From NCBI GenBank assembly GCA_950295325.1, contig OX485808.1, positions 5,212,501 to 5,272,500 on the forward strand: a DNA stretch of 60,000 nucleotides, in the 5' to 3' direction. The notes under the pieces are model-generated. The model was given only the letters and a program-made list of their open reading frames with translations, did no database searches and was not told the origin of the DNA. The translations under genes and the position numbers were made by a program. This DNA comes from Polytrichum commune. Lineage: Eukaryota > Streptophyta > Polytrichopsida > Polytrichales > Polytrichaceae. Positions 11,901-24,640 of the stretch are shown one piece after another (position 1 is the first letter of the stretch; the number at the start of each line of letters is the position of its first letter).

Positions 11901-14900
11901 ACTGTCCTACTTTTGCAATGTCCATTTTAGAATGAATTGGAAGGGATGCAGATTCTTCCACATTGGTTCCTTCACTTTCTCCAACATTGACTAAATCAAG
12001 TCCTGGCAGCACCTGTTACAAACCAAAGCTGACTGAAAAAAGAAATCCCATAGAATTGGCTTCATGACTATCAAATCAAGGAAACTCTCAGTCCTTGGAT
12101 GTTCTTTATCAATGATTTCAAAATAATGACTCAAATATCACAATCATACGTGAATGCATAGATGAAGCCGTAGGCGACTTCTTTAGCAATTCCAATGTAA
12201 GTAAATCCAAGGAAAATACAATCATTGGCGTTTCATATATGAAAACCATTGCAGATTGGATTTGAGAAAGCAAGCTGCAACAGTATTCACAAGAAGATGA
12301 ATAGACTTAAGCTCTTCAGATTAACATACATGCAGGGGACAACCTCAATAATCATTTCCAATCTTGCATATAAACTCTGACTTATCCTCAAGTGTGTAAA
12401 TACATACTGGCGAGTGTCTGTTGTTTGAGATAGATGTCCCTCTGTCAAGAAAACTTCCACTCCCCTGCGCTTTGACATAATCTTCTCTATGATATGGAGG
12501 TTTACTGCCTGCTTCTCTTTTATTAGGAGAGGAGGGTGTAGACCTACACCGTCGTATTTGTGCTGAGAAAATGGTGGCCTTCAACCTGTGATCATGACTC
12601 CTCCTCAGGGAGACTGCTCTTCTTTTTAACAGATGTAAGTCGTTCTTCTTCCATGTGGCCCTCTTCCTTAAGAGCCTTGGTGGGTGTCCCATATCCTTCT
12701 CAAGCATGTCACAGCCTTTCACCTGCTTGAGCTTCCAGATCTTGTAGTCAAGTTCACGATACACAGAAGAATATTTTCAGTGATAAGAGTTGTCCTTTGC
12801 CATCTTTAGATAACATAATCTCCAGGCAAGGACAGCAACAATTTGGAGTTTTGTCTAAAGATGTTGCACAATGCCAATATTGTGAAGTTAAGGAATTAAC
12901 TTTTGAGGATCAACATTTATACCAGACATGAAGTGACCCACTAGCCTCTTGGAGATACCAGATACCTCCCCATAGGATAAAACACAAAATTCATGATTTT
13001 CGGAAGGAGAGGTTACATTACCTTGCTGATAAGACAGCTGGACGGATCATTGCACAGACGCTTCCTCATCTTTGGGCAACTGGTGTCAGACCCTGAAGCT
13101 GACACCACTACCCTCAAATTTGATTTACTTGATAATTCTCCACGAGGGATAGCTGCACCTTTGTCTTCCCATCTCATGATAGTCTCTTTCCACGAATGGC
13201 TAATCGGAGCACGCCTCTTGGCACCATAAATAACAGTTACAGCTTCTTGTTGATCTTGGGCAGTGAAGGCCCTAGGACTAGGAAAAGTTGTGTTCCTCTC
13301 CTTCCTATCCTGCTCCACTCCTGTCAAACAGCAACACTGCTCATAGAGTATATTTCTTGTGCCAAAGGCAGGGCTCGATCTTCTCTGTCTGTAAACATCT
13401 TCTCTGATGTTTTCTTTGACACTCTCCACAACTGACATCCTTTCATCATCACCAGTAGGAGTTGCCAACCAATTGACAAGCGAGGAGCGCATGTTTTGAG
13501 CTGAAGTCCAAGGTCGACTAATTACTTCTCTCAAGGTATTGCCTGCATGCCCTAGAGGAGCTTGAGGAGACTTCGCTTTTCGCTTCTTTGAGTCTCTAGA
13601 AGGCCTTGTGCCTACAGTGCGAGGCCTCTCAGACACAAGACCTGGTTCAGACCAACTTCTCTTTGTGCTCAGTGATGTTGTATCTTTATGACCAAGTTTC
13701 TCATTGACCAGATTACCCGAAGGTGAGTTTGAAGGCCAACATCTCTTCAAAGGAAGTTGTTTCTGTTTATTGTGGTCATGTTTTTCTTTCTTACATGTCT
13801 CGTCTGGTTCCACTCCATGACCTTCAACATGCCCATTTGTCCTCCTCCATCCAGGAATATCCCATTGATGTTGCTTCCCTCTCAGTAGTGAAGGCTCTAC
13901 CTTTGGAGGGAGTTTCAATCTCATTATGGATTCACTTCCCGGGCATGTTATTACAAGAGGAATATCAGAGTATGTGGCAGAAACTGGTTTTACTTCTCTC
14001 TTAGGCCCTCTATCAGGGCTAATTGACCACGAATTGGTACTCGGAGTGTCATCTGTGCTCGATCTTGGCGTGGGCGTACCTTTTTTGGCTGGGCCCCTCA
14101 CCACTTTACGAGATTCAAAACGTGACTTCTGCTGCACATTGTTTCCAAAGACTCTTGATAGATCCAAGCCATCTTCATGATTCTCATTCTTCTCAACTGG
14201 AAACCTCCCCACTGGTAAGTTGATGGCCACATTTGGGTGCAATTGGCTTTCTTGAAGCTCCACATCTGCAGCTGCAGTCTTCCTCACTTTCTTGAGAAAG
14301 GCATCTGAAGCATTCAACTCTCCTGCTTTATACATACCTGGGTACAACAATTTGCATAGTAATACAAGGACCAGAGAATGGTATTAATAAGAATTCTATG
14401 ATGTATGTGTCTGAGTATCATCACCTAGGGTATATTTGTTTCAGAGCTTATCCTCAAGAATCTGCTGTGCCCACAATTTCGGAATCATGTGAAGTAAATC
14501 CTACTATCCAGACATAGACTGAATTATTCGAACAGCCAGTTACTGTTAGTTTTCTAGTCCATTCATGAGCAAGTGCTTGATCAAACTACCCCTCCAAGAA
14601 CCATAGTGCAGGCGGCTTATGCCCAAGTAACATCCTGATTAGATCAAGATTGACTACAGATGCGTATGTGTGAAATACCAGGTTCGGAAATCTCGAAATC
14701 CTTTTAAAAGAAACTACACCCAAAACGTCCTTTTAAAGATTTGCATAAAAGGCACAACAACACTCTCAAAAAGCTTATGAGCTTATTAAAGGTTTACTAT
14801 GTAGCATAGATGCACACAATCATATGCAGGCTTGTCACTGAACGGCTTATCTTCTAGTTCCATCTACCTAGGGTTAAACATACCAGGAAATTGTATAGCG

Positions 14901-17900
14901 TTCCCCATCAGTATGTGGATTACAACTTGAGCTGACACTCGCCATCCTGCAGGCCTTGCTCTTGCATGGTCTTTCTACAACGGATCCTTCCCGACTAGGG
15001 GTTCGACTGGGAGTACCACCCCTCCACATTCTGGGCACCAGAAGAGGCCGGTCTAGTAATTTAACCTTTGAGCATGTGAGGCTGCGGAATGGCATTCCTG
15101 CAGGGCACGTCACAAAGAACACCTCAGCTTACATATCAACTGACTGAGTTTTGGTGGTTTTGATACTGATCTTCCGACTTGTTGTCTGGAATACCAAACC
15201 TCTTGAGGTCATTAAGAAAAATATGTAAACGATATGGAGTGAAGCGGGCAGTTTCTACATCAGTTGTAAGTTTGTAATTCGTACAACTTGGCTCATTAAA
15301 ATATTTCGACATACTATGCATTCTGATCTTACATGTCAGTTATCTCGTGATTCAAGATTATGTACATTGATGACCTCTTCAGTCACCTGATCAAGACCAG
15401 TGAAAATCAGTGTTGGGAAGCAGATTGTAAATTCAGTCTTGACGATGGACCTGTTCTTGTAAGCAGATTAAGTGCAGTGCCCTGAAGAAGACATTGATAG
15501 TGTGGCTACCAAATTAGTGCCCATTTCACTTCACTCGAGGTGCACCTGCTCAGGTAGCAGCTGAAAAGGAGAGGGAAGGACAAAAACAAGAATGAGGTGG
15601 CCCTCAATCTTAGTCAAATACAAAAGGAGGGGCAGGTGAGAGGTCTCATAGAAGAACATGGACTGATATGGGAAACGCTAAGAGATGGGAATCATAAAGT
15701 CATGAGTTGATCACAACACTTCAGTTTAGTCATTCTATGTGTGCAAAAATTACCTCCATCTTCTCTCATTACTCATCCGCTGCATCACATGTGCAGACCT
15801 ATTTATAGAACCCAGAAAGCAAAAAACTAGATCTAACCATGTTGTGGAAGTACTTTATTCCTTGTCTCTAAGTTCCCAATACCCGAAGCAAGCAACGAGC
15901 AAATTTAGTCTCAGGATCTACTCAATATGAGGTGGTTCTTTCTACTTCCACCACTTCATCTAGGTATTATTCCTACTCAAAAGTAGTTCCCAACCTAAAT
16001 TTACTGAACATAAATCCAATTATCTTTCAATATAGTCTCAGGATCTACTCAATATGAGGTGGTTCTTTCTACTTCCACCACTTCATCTAGGTACTATTCC
16101 TACTCAAAAGTGTTTCCCAAACTAAATTTACTGAACATAAATCCAATTATCTTTCAATATGGCTTGAAACCTACTGCTTTCTAAACTACATATTTTTCTT
16201 ATGTATGTGAATATATATGTGCTTATCCAAATTGAGCCAAATACACCCTAATGAAAACAGAAACCGGTTTCAATCCTCTCAATATCACTAATAAACCATC
16301 ATCCTACATTTGCCTCATAGCATACAACAGAGAGACATGAGAAAATCGGTTAAAAAAATAGAAGAGCTCCAACCTGATATATGTCACCTATTGAATTAAC
16401 AAGTAAAACCTACCTTTGAAACGCTAAAAAGAAAATGAAGCGCATAGAGAAATCATCCCAACAAAAAGGCAACTATCTTCCTATGAATATACGTCTTTTG
16501 GTTTATAAAGGAGTAATTCATACATCAAGCTCAAAGTAATGAGTCAAGAACAACTAAAGCTCACCTGGGCATGAGGCCGGTCGATTCATCTTCAGCCTGA
16601 CAAAAGAAGAATTGTCAGGAGGGAAGAGCATGTACTGATGTGCCAGTAGCTCTGGTCCTCCAGTTCTAAAACCGTCATGAAATCTCTGAACAGTGAAACA
16701 CAGAGACATAACTAACATCTACCTGGAGGATTTTTTTTTTTTCAACTGTCAAATACATCTACAATATTTTGAAACATCAAGGGTTGAAACACTGGTGGGT
16801 ATGATTCAAGAGAATGCAAACAACAAGGATACCAGAAAATTGTGCAGGCACATACGGAAATATAAAGTCTAAATATGGTGAGGCTGAATAAATCATTGAC
16901 TTCTTCTGACTTCTGTTCTAACACATACAAGTACCTACATACACAGGATAAAATTAATGTCACATTGATAATGACCTCACATCATATATGAGCCCAGGGT
17001 ATTATTAGCCTTTGTGAGAACAGAAACTTAAGGGGTCCTCCTACTTGGGAAACTTTTTTTTTAAAAATGACTCTCCAAGATAAAGTTGGGGTAGGGAATT
17101 CCAAATTTTCTAAATAGGGATTCTAAGACCACAACAAAGAAGTTAGGGGCTTTGAGTCATCAGTCACATGACTAGAGTGATGGTGATGCTAAGGCCATAA
17201 GCTCATATAATGCACGGGATGATAAGATTGCGCTCAGTAAGTTTTCCTTATACTACTGTAGATCAAGGTGAATACAAGGTGAAATATAGAATGCACCTCC
17301 TTGATTTACCTTATCATGCTGTGAACATGCTTTTGCAGTGCGCTCGTCATGATGCTTCCTCATGTTATGGATGTGACAGACCTCAGCTTGGCAAGCTCTC
17401 AATGACGTATTGAACCCATGTTGTGCATCAACACACTGCCATGCATTTGTATCTTCATGACTGGGCTGACTGAGTGAAGGTGAAGAATGTCGATTCGTAC
17501 GATCCCGTAGCACATGACAACGACTACTGACATGTGTTTTCCTGGAATCATCTGATGCTGCACATAAATAGCACAACTTGCCATTTTTATGATGTAAACA
17601 CATAACCTGTTAACCAGTTCAAAAAGATGGTCTGACATCTGCCATCTTTGTGCAAATCCAATGAAGCTGGGCAAACCTCCCATGTGATAATTACTCCTTA
17701 AAATTCCACACATATATACCTTGTATATGAGAGCAACTATTTGTAAGTCCCAGGTTATGCAGAGAGCAACGTTGAGTTTCAGATAGCTAACATCAATGCT
17801 GATTCTGACCCTCACACGAGAACAGAAGTAAAGATCAGAGAACAGGTACAGAGTAGACTGTTTGATCCCCTTCAAGTACTTCAAATGTCAGAGTCTGATT

Positions 17901-20496
17901 CTACAAGCAACGGTTACCATCTGTCTCATTTGGTTTTGGGCTGGACTGTGGACGAACAAGAGTTCGAGCATTTCTTGCAACAAGGTCTGATTGTTTTCTT
18001 CTGGCTGCAGCTGCTCTTGCTTCTCTTTCTCTTTCTTTTCTGTAAGCACGTTCCTGAACTCTTGTAACACACATGGTGAGAAGTATTTACTATCAAGTAC
18101 TTCTCACACCTTAAATAGTAGAGTGAAAACTCCGGCTTCCTTAGGAAGCAAGGATAAATGAAGAGCCCTTTCGCCCACTGGCTACTGCCACATTTCGGTG
18201 GGGGCCCTCATGTTTAAAATTGAAGCAGAATGACAAGGGAGACGTTAAGTAGTGTGCTGAAATCAATCACAGATCAACATTGATGAAGATGACAGCCATC
18301 TACTCAGTTAACTACACATGTCTGGAAGAACTTGCTTTGGATGCTTGACATATGGAATCAATGCCCAATAAAGACAAAGAGCGAAAAGGGATTCAGAATA
18401 TTGCAACATACTACATCATGATGACCATAAACCCTCAGAAGAAGTATGATCTGAAGTTGGAAGCGCACACAAAAATGTAGAGGCGTACATATTAAGTACC
18501 TGCCTATGCTGCATACATTGAAATGCAAATACTTTCTTAGCTCTCTCAAACTGAAGATCAAGTCTGTACCTTCTGTAGAGCTTCCTCAAATCGGAGGGCA
18601 TCCCAGCAACGGCTCTCTGCAGCCTGCCTTGACTTCAGTACTTCCTTGGCAGCCTAAAACCCATCCATAATTGGTTGAAGAAGTGTTAGGCCCTCGAGAC
18701 GATATACACAATATTTAATCTCTTGGCACTCAAAAAACTTGGGAGTGCTATATACAATCATTAGCAAGAAATACTTTATTTTCTCAATTTCCCATTCTTG
18801 CAAATTTGTCATGTACCTAGTACTTAGTATCAGCATTTCGTGAGTCCATTAAACAACAAAAGGTGAGGATTATTCTCCTTGCCAATTATCAAGATACAAT
18901 ATGCATTAAAAAAGTACATAAATCAGGGTAGCATATTTTCATTAAGATGCAATGCTGCAATTGAAACCTTAGTAGCAGGCAAGACACCTGATCGGAATGT
19001 GTGACAAGTAATATTCAAAAAGGTGATGGCAACATACCCTGTTGCGCTGTACCATTATTGCAGCATCATGGCTGAGCCCAATACTTTTGCATGAGGTGAC
19101 AAACTCCTCTTCCAAACGTGCAATGCGCTTACGTTGATCATTTTCCCAAATCTCCTGTAATGGCCCCCTAAATGATTTTCTTTTGAGTATGCAGACTAAT
19201 GTCCCTAGCAGATATTGCAAATTATGCAACACTCAAGACATTGTCAAGTGAAACTTTTATCAGATATAGTACATGTGTTGGATAATAAATTGCAAGAAAG
19301 AAAAAGGGCTGTGTGCACCAGCAGCAGAAGACAGAACCTTAAGATGATTCAGTAACTGATGTTTGTCTTTGGCCTTGCGGTTCCGAAAATCCTCCACTTG
19401 GTGAGAGGCAAAGAGCATCTCTTGAGCACGCACCTAAAACCACCATCCAAAACATTTGTTAACCATGTTTATATATACATTTGAATAAGTATTGATAGAC
19501 TAAAGAATCCATAATGAATAACCTAAGTCAACATGAGAGAAAGATGATACAACGCACCTGTGTAAACCTGATGTCATTCCCACATTCCTCCAGAATGGAC
19601 GAGACTATGATATAAAACTTAGAACATTACTTCAATCTGCTCTGATTTTAAGGGATTGTGCTCATGACATTCGTACACAATGCTTGTGAACCCATGGACT
19701 AGTCCCCTTGAGAAAAGAGCTACAATTAGGTAAGTATGTTGGTTGCAAAAGTGAGCTAAAAAGTGGACCAATACAGTTTGAGCTTCTACGATACTACATG
19801 ATACTTAGAAGCTCGATATCTTTGTTCTTTTTAAGAGCATCAAGCCATCAAGTACCTGCAGCAACCGATGGGTCCGCATTCTCGCCTCATATTGGGAAAC
19901 ATCGTTTTGGGCCTCTTCGTTACTGAGCATATACGCTCCACGACTGCCCCTCTGCATCGACCAGAACAACAGGAGTCACGTAAACGCCCACTCAGAATAC
20001 CAAGCTCATTCTATAAGAATTCCAGGATTTGTGTGTTTCTGTATTTAGCACTGACTTTAGACTAAATACACCTGCCCACTGTCTGTAATCCAAAGTTTGC
20101 AAAGTAGGATTGCACATTGAACTACAGAAAGTGGTGCCTTGATTCATATTCACGTCAAGGTCGCTTTGTCCTCCTCCAGAAATGGAACAAGTGCTTTTGA
20201 TCACTGGCGACATTCACATTTTACAGCCGTATCATATGCAGCCTTCGTCATCAGAGCATAATCATATGGTCTTAACATCAATTCATATTCATCCATCATG
20301 GTTTGAGTGTACAGTGTGAGTATAATACCTGCGATGACAGTGGAGGGTCAGGAGGTTGTCTGACAAGAGAATCATGCACATTCTGTCTCCGTTGCTGATA
20401 ACGCCTCTCTTGAGAACGATTGTATGCCTGTTGCACATTAGAGACTGACGTTACAGTTCTCGGCTTTGCAGAACATGGATGGCGAAGGTGATGCAT
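8955..20496 (-). CDS. CEP295/Ana1-like centriole protein (multi-exon)
   Basis: Mapped exons in transcript order: 20329-20496 (ATG start, 56 aa), 19856-19951, 19338-19433, 19038-19154, 18570-18653, 18500-18550, 17918 to about 18060, about 17310-17606, 16565-16596, 14884-15097, 13022-14337, 12408-12740, 11772-12012, 11365-11660, 10374-10647, 9878-10151 and 8955-9489 (stop). The first six exons and the last seven each join in phase. Joins around exons 7-9 and between 14884 and 14337 do not, so a small exon or unusual splice site is missing there. The N-terminal ~270 residues match the CEP295 N-terminus as I recall it: a NEEA-six-residues-YE...RLLQ segment, then VRAQE, then EIWENDQRKRIARLEEEF (animal form EWEESQ...KIQNLEK), KSIG, and a charged VQERAYRKEREREARAAA helix. 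The rest (~1,200 aa) is Ser/Arg/Pro-rich and looks disordered. I did not find the C-terminal ALMS motif of the animal protein. In animals CEP295 drives centriole elongation and centriole-to-centrosome conversion. Here the likely role is the basal bodies of swimming sperm (inference). Confidence 0.75.
10781..11334. repeat. Intronic tandem duplication, two ~260-bp copies
   Basis: Copies at about 10815-11070 and 11090-11334 share GTGCAACATCCACCTRTAGGCTT-like text, CTCTCATT-C-AGCTTCAAGAAC, TATCAACTCA(A)GGTCAGAGGAAT and TCAAGGTATKYCC in the same order, at about 80% identity by eye. They lie in the intron between exons 10374-10647 and 11365-11660 and do not touch the splice sites. Confidence 0.75.
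15906..16159. repeat. Tandem duplication, 127-bp unit, two copies
   Basis: Copies 15906-16032 and 16033-16159 differ at only a handful of positions, for example GTATTATTCC versus GTACTATTCC. The near-identity implies a recent event. They are intronic in the CEP295-like gene, between exons 14884-15097 and 16565-16596. Confidence 0.9.
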
Positions 20497-22160
20497 TTCT
20501 TCAGACAAAAATCACTTTCCTTCAGGTGATAACTGGACTTCCACTTTCACTTGGATATGCCAAGCCTCCACCTTGACAGGGTTTCAGAAAACCGCAATTG
20601 TTCCTGTACCGAAACTGAAAAACCTTGAGGATCCTCATCATAAATACTCCCTGCCTACGCTTAACCCTCAGACTTTATTATGCAGCTGAATCGAGGCAGC
20701 CAAGGATTACACCTTCACATATAAATAAAAAATCGAACATAACTAAGGAGATAACAACAACAACAACAACAACAAAGTCTTCTGTGAAAAGGAAAATAGC
20801 CAAAAGCCGGAGAATGACTTGATTTCATTCTTTCAAGAACTCCAACCCGTCTTAAGCTTGACATGAGAACTTCGTATATCACCGTGATCAATAGGTTTCT
20901 TCAAGCAATACAAAATCCTAACCATCTCTACTTTGATCTCCAAAACCAAGAACCACATTCCTTAAGCATGCTGTTCAAAACTCACTCGAGACCTCATCTT
21001 TGGCGCCAATTTCTTGAAAGTAAGAAAGAGACACCCGAGGTCAAATCAAAACTTCAAAATCTATACGACGGTACGCCTTCTTAGACCTTGAACAGAATCC
21101 ATACGTGCAAGGTCATCAAAAGGCTATAATCACTCCACTTTGAAATTCTTCTGCTCCAATCGCTTTAGCGCATATGCTTCCAAAATGCTACAACATAACA
21201 ATTTCCTGACCCCATTCCTAAACCTTTATCAACTAACTTTACAATTATACTGCCTCCTGCCTCTATATTAAAACCTGAACCCTTCTCATTCGCCTCCGAT
21301 CATCTTACAAAGACATTATTCAAAGTATTCCTCCCTTTTAAGCTACTCCAGCAATAAAATTACAAATTAAAAGAATCTCAATACTCCAGATAAACGCAAT
21401 GATTTGACAAAGTTTCAAGCAACATTTCTCTTTCTCCTGCCATTGAGCGCACCACATTGTGCATCACCAATAGAAATTGCCCTCATTACGTCACAATCCA
21501 ACTCCCTGAACCTATATAAAAACACTTAAACAGCTAATCTTTCTCCTGCCTCCATACCAACACCTCAATCGTTCTGATTCGCTCCCGATCGTCTTACAAA
21601 GACATTATTCAAAGGATTCCTCCCTCTGAAGCTACTCCAGCATAAAGTGAACAAAACAAAAGCATCTCAATACTACAGTTAAGAACAATACCTTTCTGGA
21701 GGCTTCGACAGAGTTTCAAGCAACGCTTGTCCTTCCCCTGCCATTGAGCGCACTACATTGTGCATCGCCAGGGACAACAAAATGAAAGAAAAAAAATGAA
21801 TAATATATATCCTCCAATTGAGTCAATGCTCTTCTCGTGGAGCTCCTCCGATCCACGACCAAATTGATATGAGTATGGAAGAATTTTAGAGAGGGATGGG
21901 AAATTGATTCAGCTCTTGCGATGAGCGCTAACAATACGTGCGTGTGGGTGTAACTCATGGGATGCCAGAGGGAGCCGAAGAGCGAGAGCAATCGCCACGC
22001 AACCACCACATTTCGCCAGACCTCTACTAACGAAGCTCCAAGCACACCGTTAAGCACCAGAACGGGTGGCGAAACTGATTGGAACCCCCCCAGCGAAGGG
22101 CGAAACCTGTGCTCCAGTGTGCCCCCAGCATTCCCGCTTGCACGTGGAATAGGCAGGTTA
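20497..22160. promoter_or_regulatory. 5' region of the CEP295-like gene, with duplication
   Basis: This should hold the 5' UTR and promoter of the minus-strand gene that starts at 20496. Two diverged copies of about 220 bp lie at 21258-21480 and 21545-21770. They share ATCKTCTTACAAAGACATTATTCAAAG, CTCC-AGCTACTCCAGCA and CTGCCATTGAGCGCACYACATTGTGCATC. An (AAC)n run is at 20753-20775. The transcription start cannot be placed by eye, and the 22.0-22.15 kb end is CpG-richer than its surroundings. Confidence 0.45.
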
Positions 22161-23860
22161 TGAGAGAGGTTTGATTAAGTAATAAGTAAGTATGTACTTA
22201 AGTACGAGGCTTAAGGTAGATAGGTCCTAATTAAGTTAATGGTTACATTGTCCGACTACACTAATTATCCCAATTAGTGCGTGTTATTATTCAGAGTTAC
22301 GCAGTGCAATAACGTCGTCCCAGGAGTTCAATTTCTATTAACAAAAGCCCAATAGGTTATTTGGATAAAATATTCCAATTTTGATTAAATAATTATAGCA
22401 TTGCATAACTCCTAATATTATGATTGGTGTAGCCCACTTCTCTTATGATATGGAACACGCAACTAGTATGAGATGGGTAGGAGGTCCAAATAGGGGTCGT
22501 AGCCACTTTTCTCATGATTTTTGGAGCTTAAATGAGCATTTTATCAGTTGTCAAAGTGAGGATTCTCATGCTCATTAAATGGTAATATATGTCTCTCCCA
22601 ATTATGTTGACTATTGAATTTAAATTGGTTAACAGATTTTAAGCATGTATACCAATCAAGACATGTGATGTGAATGTGCTAAATTAATCATCCTCGGGGG
22701 GGGGGGGCCAGTGTGTTAAAAAGTTAAGGATATAGGTGCGAACAACCACTATTTTATAGGGGGGTATTACTTTCAATTCTCTTCTTTTTTTCACATGCTA
22801 TCATTATGTAAATTTATACTTTGGGTTAATATAAAAATGGCTTGCATTACTTATAATTCCAAATTACCTATTATCCCATACCCTATAGTACTTTAAAGAT
22901 GTCCAGTGCCATTTTTGATACCCTATATTACTCTTAAGTCCATTTATAATTTTTAGCTACTCCAAGCAATGACTACCCCCCCCCCCCCGGCCCCGAGTAA
23001 TCATCTCACCGTAATTGCATGTTTCATTATTTTTTCTAAATGAATGCAAAGTTAAAAGGGTTTGTTATTGGCTCACTTACCTTGAAGGAAAAGGACAGTT
23101 GAGGAGGATCTTTGTGAATTAGAAGTTCAAGTGCAATTGAGGTAAATTCCCTTCTCCAGCGTGAAAATAAGACAATCCCAAACCTTATGCTTGTTCCCAA
23201 ATCCTTCCATTGGCTCCCATTACAAACGCTCCTCTTCTCCGTACAGTTGTCCTTTTTGCACCACAAGGTTCAAAGTGAATATTTAGCCATGTAATTACAA
23301 ATCATGTTGAAATCATGTTTGAAGGTAGACATGTCTTTAAATTATTATTTTTCATGCTTGCCATAAAATAATTTAACTCCAATCCACAAACTTCAAGAGT
23401 TAGATGATCCTTGAATGTAGATGGAGAAGTCATCTTCAATAGCAAAGAAATCTTGTGCATGCCTTATGATTGACATGATTTTCAAAAGGTGATGGCTAGG
23501 GAACATAACTTGGTCCCCCTCCCCTATATAATTTGACTATTGAGACTAAGGTGATATGCATGTGTTATTCCGATACTTTTATGAATTACACGCCTATATT
23601 TGATTGGCGTGTGGTAAGGTCGGGTGAGGATCAAAGAACAAACACTATCAAGGCACATGTTTAAAAGATTTGGACTATGTCTTCAAATATTATTAACTAC
23701 TCCACATTCAATAATGAACACAAATGGGAAGACCTATGCATTCAATTTAAGTATCAACAAACATGCACTTCCAATAACCATTACCAAATCAAGGAAGGTG
23801 GGGTTTTTGTTGATGCTTCATCAAATTTGCTAATGCAACACAAGTTTTGTTGTGAAAATC
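22161..23860. other. Intergenic, repeat-rich
   Basis: No exon is recognisable. The phrase CCCAATTATGTTGACTATTGA near 22597 recurs near 49381, with diverged versions near 53396 and 55922. It marks a dispersed repeat family in this genome. The poly-G/poly-C inverted pair is listed separately. Confidence 0.4.
22681..23008. repeat. ~325-bp inverted-repeat element with G12/C13 ends
   Basis: The left end reads AATCATCCTCG followed by a G12 run (22696-22707) and CC. The right end reads a C13 run (22976-22988) followed by GGCCCCGAGTAATCATC. The two are imperfect inverted repeats of about 25 nt. The interior is AT-rich and non-coding. It could be a MITE with guanine-rich termini. Confidence 0.5.
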
Positions 23861-24434
23861 TAGGGTCGGTTCACACATGGTCCCAAGTCCCAAATTGAAG
23901 GTAATGTCCCAACTTTTGAGCCTCAAGAAACCGTTAAAATATGTTTTATATTCATCAAAGTCTAATCTTGATTAATTTATGCAAAAAACAACATTCATGA
24001 CTTGCGTTCAAAGTTGGGTTTGGCTTTTTGTTCGACCCCAACTCTCAACACAAGTCCCAAGCCTCACCTTCAAAAAGTGTTGCCATGTAGGCAACCATGT
24101 CATACTTGGGAATTAGGACTTGGGACCCGTATGAGGGCCGGTTCACAAGTCCCATGAATATTTTGGCATAAAATAATCAGGATCCGACTTTAATGATAAT
24201 TAACCATATTTAATGGTTTCTTGAGGCTCAAAAGTTGGGACTTTGCCTCTATGTTGGGACTTGCTAACAACAGTGAGACTTGGGACTTGGAACGTGGGAC
24301 TTGGGACCCCACGTGAATCGGCCCTAAGTCATGGTAAGTCCCAAACTTCCATGCTCTCAACGGCTAAGATTGCACAGATTGACCCTCAAGTGAATTGGGA
24401 CTGACAACTTCGGAACCCGTGTGAACTGGCCCTA
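23861..24434. mobile_element. Nested TA-flanked MITEs with GGGYCRGTTCACAC ends
   Basis: Four ends of one terminal motif are visible: GGGTCGGTTCACAC at 23862, GGGCCGGTTCACAAG near 24136, GTGAATCGGCCC near 24314 and GTGTGAACTGGCCC near 24419. The outer ends are flanked by TA, as in Tc1/mariner-type MITEs. The left arm (about 23861-23985) pairs with about 24155-24331. In that pairing, GTCCCAACTTTTGAGCCTCA (near 23906) matches its reverse complement near 24223. No transposase is present. One copy has probably inserted into another. Confidence 0.7.
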
Positions 24435-24640
24435 ATTGGTAGAAGTTGGAGAACATGAGAAACAACACCCACATGCCGTAGAATGGTTAACAATTTTTGG
24501 AACGTGTATTTTGTTCTCTTTATAAAACAAGTGTATTTTTGTGTCCTTTCGTAGATCCGTTTTTCGTGATGAATTCATAAGAGATGAAGCCTACCAAAGG
24601 GAGAGACCACTTGAGTGCAATTCCTTTGCTGCACCAGACT

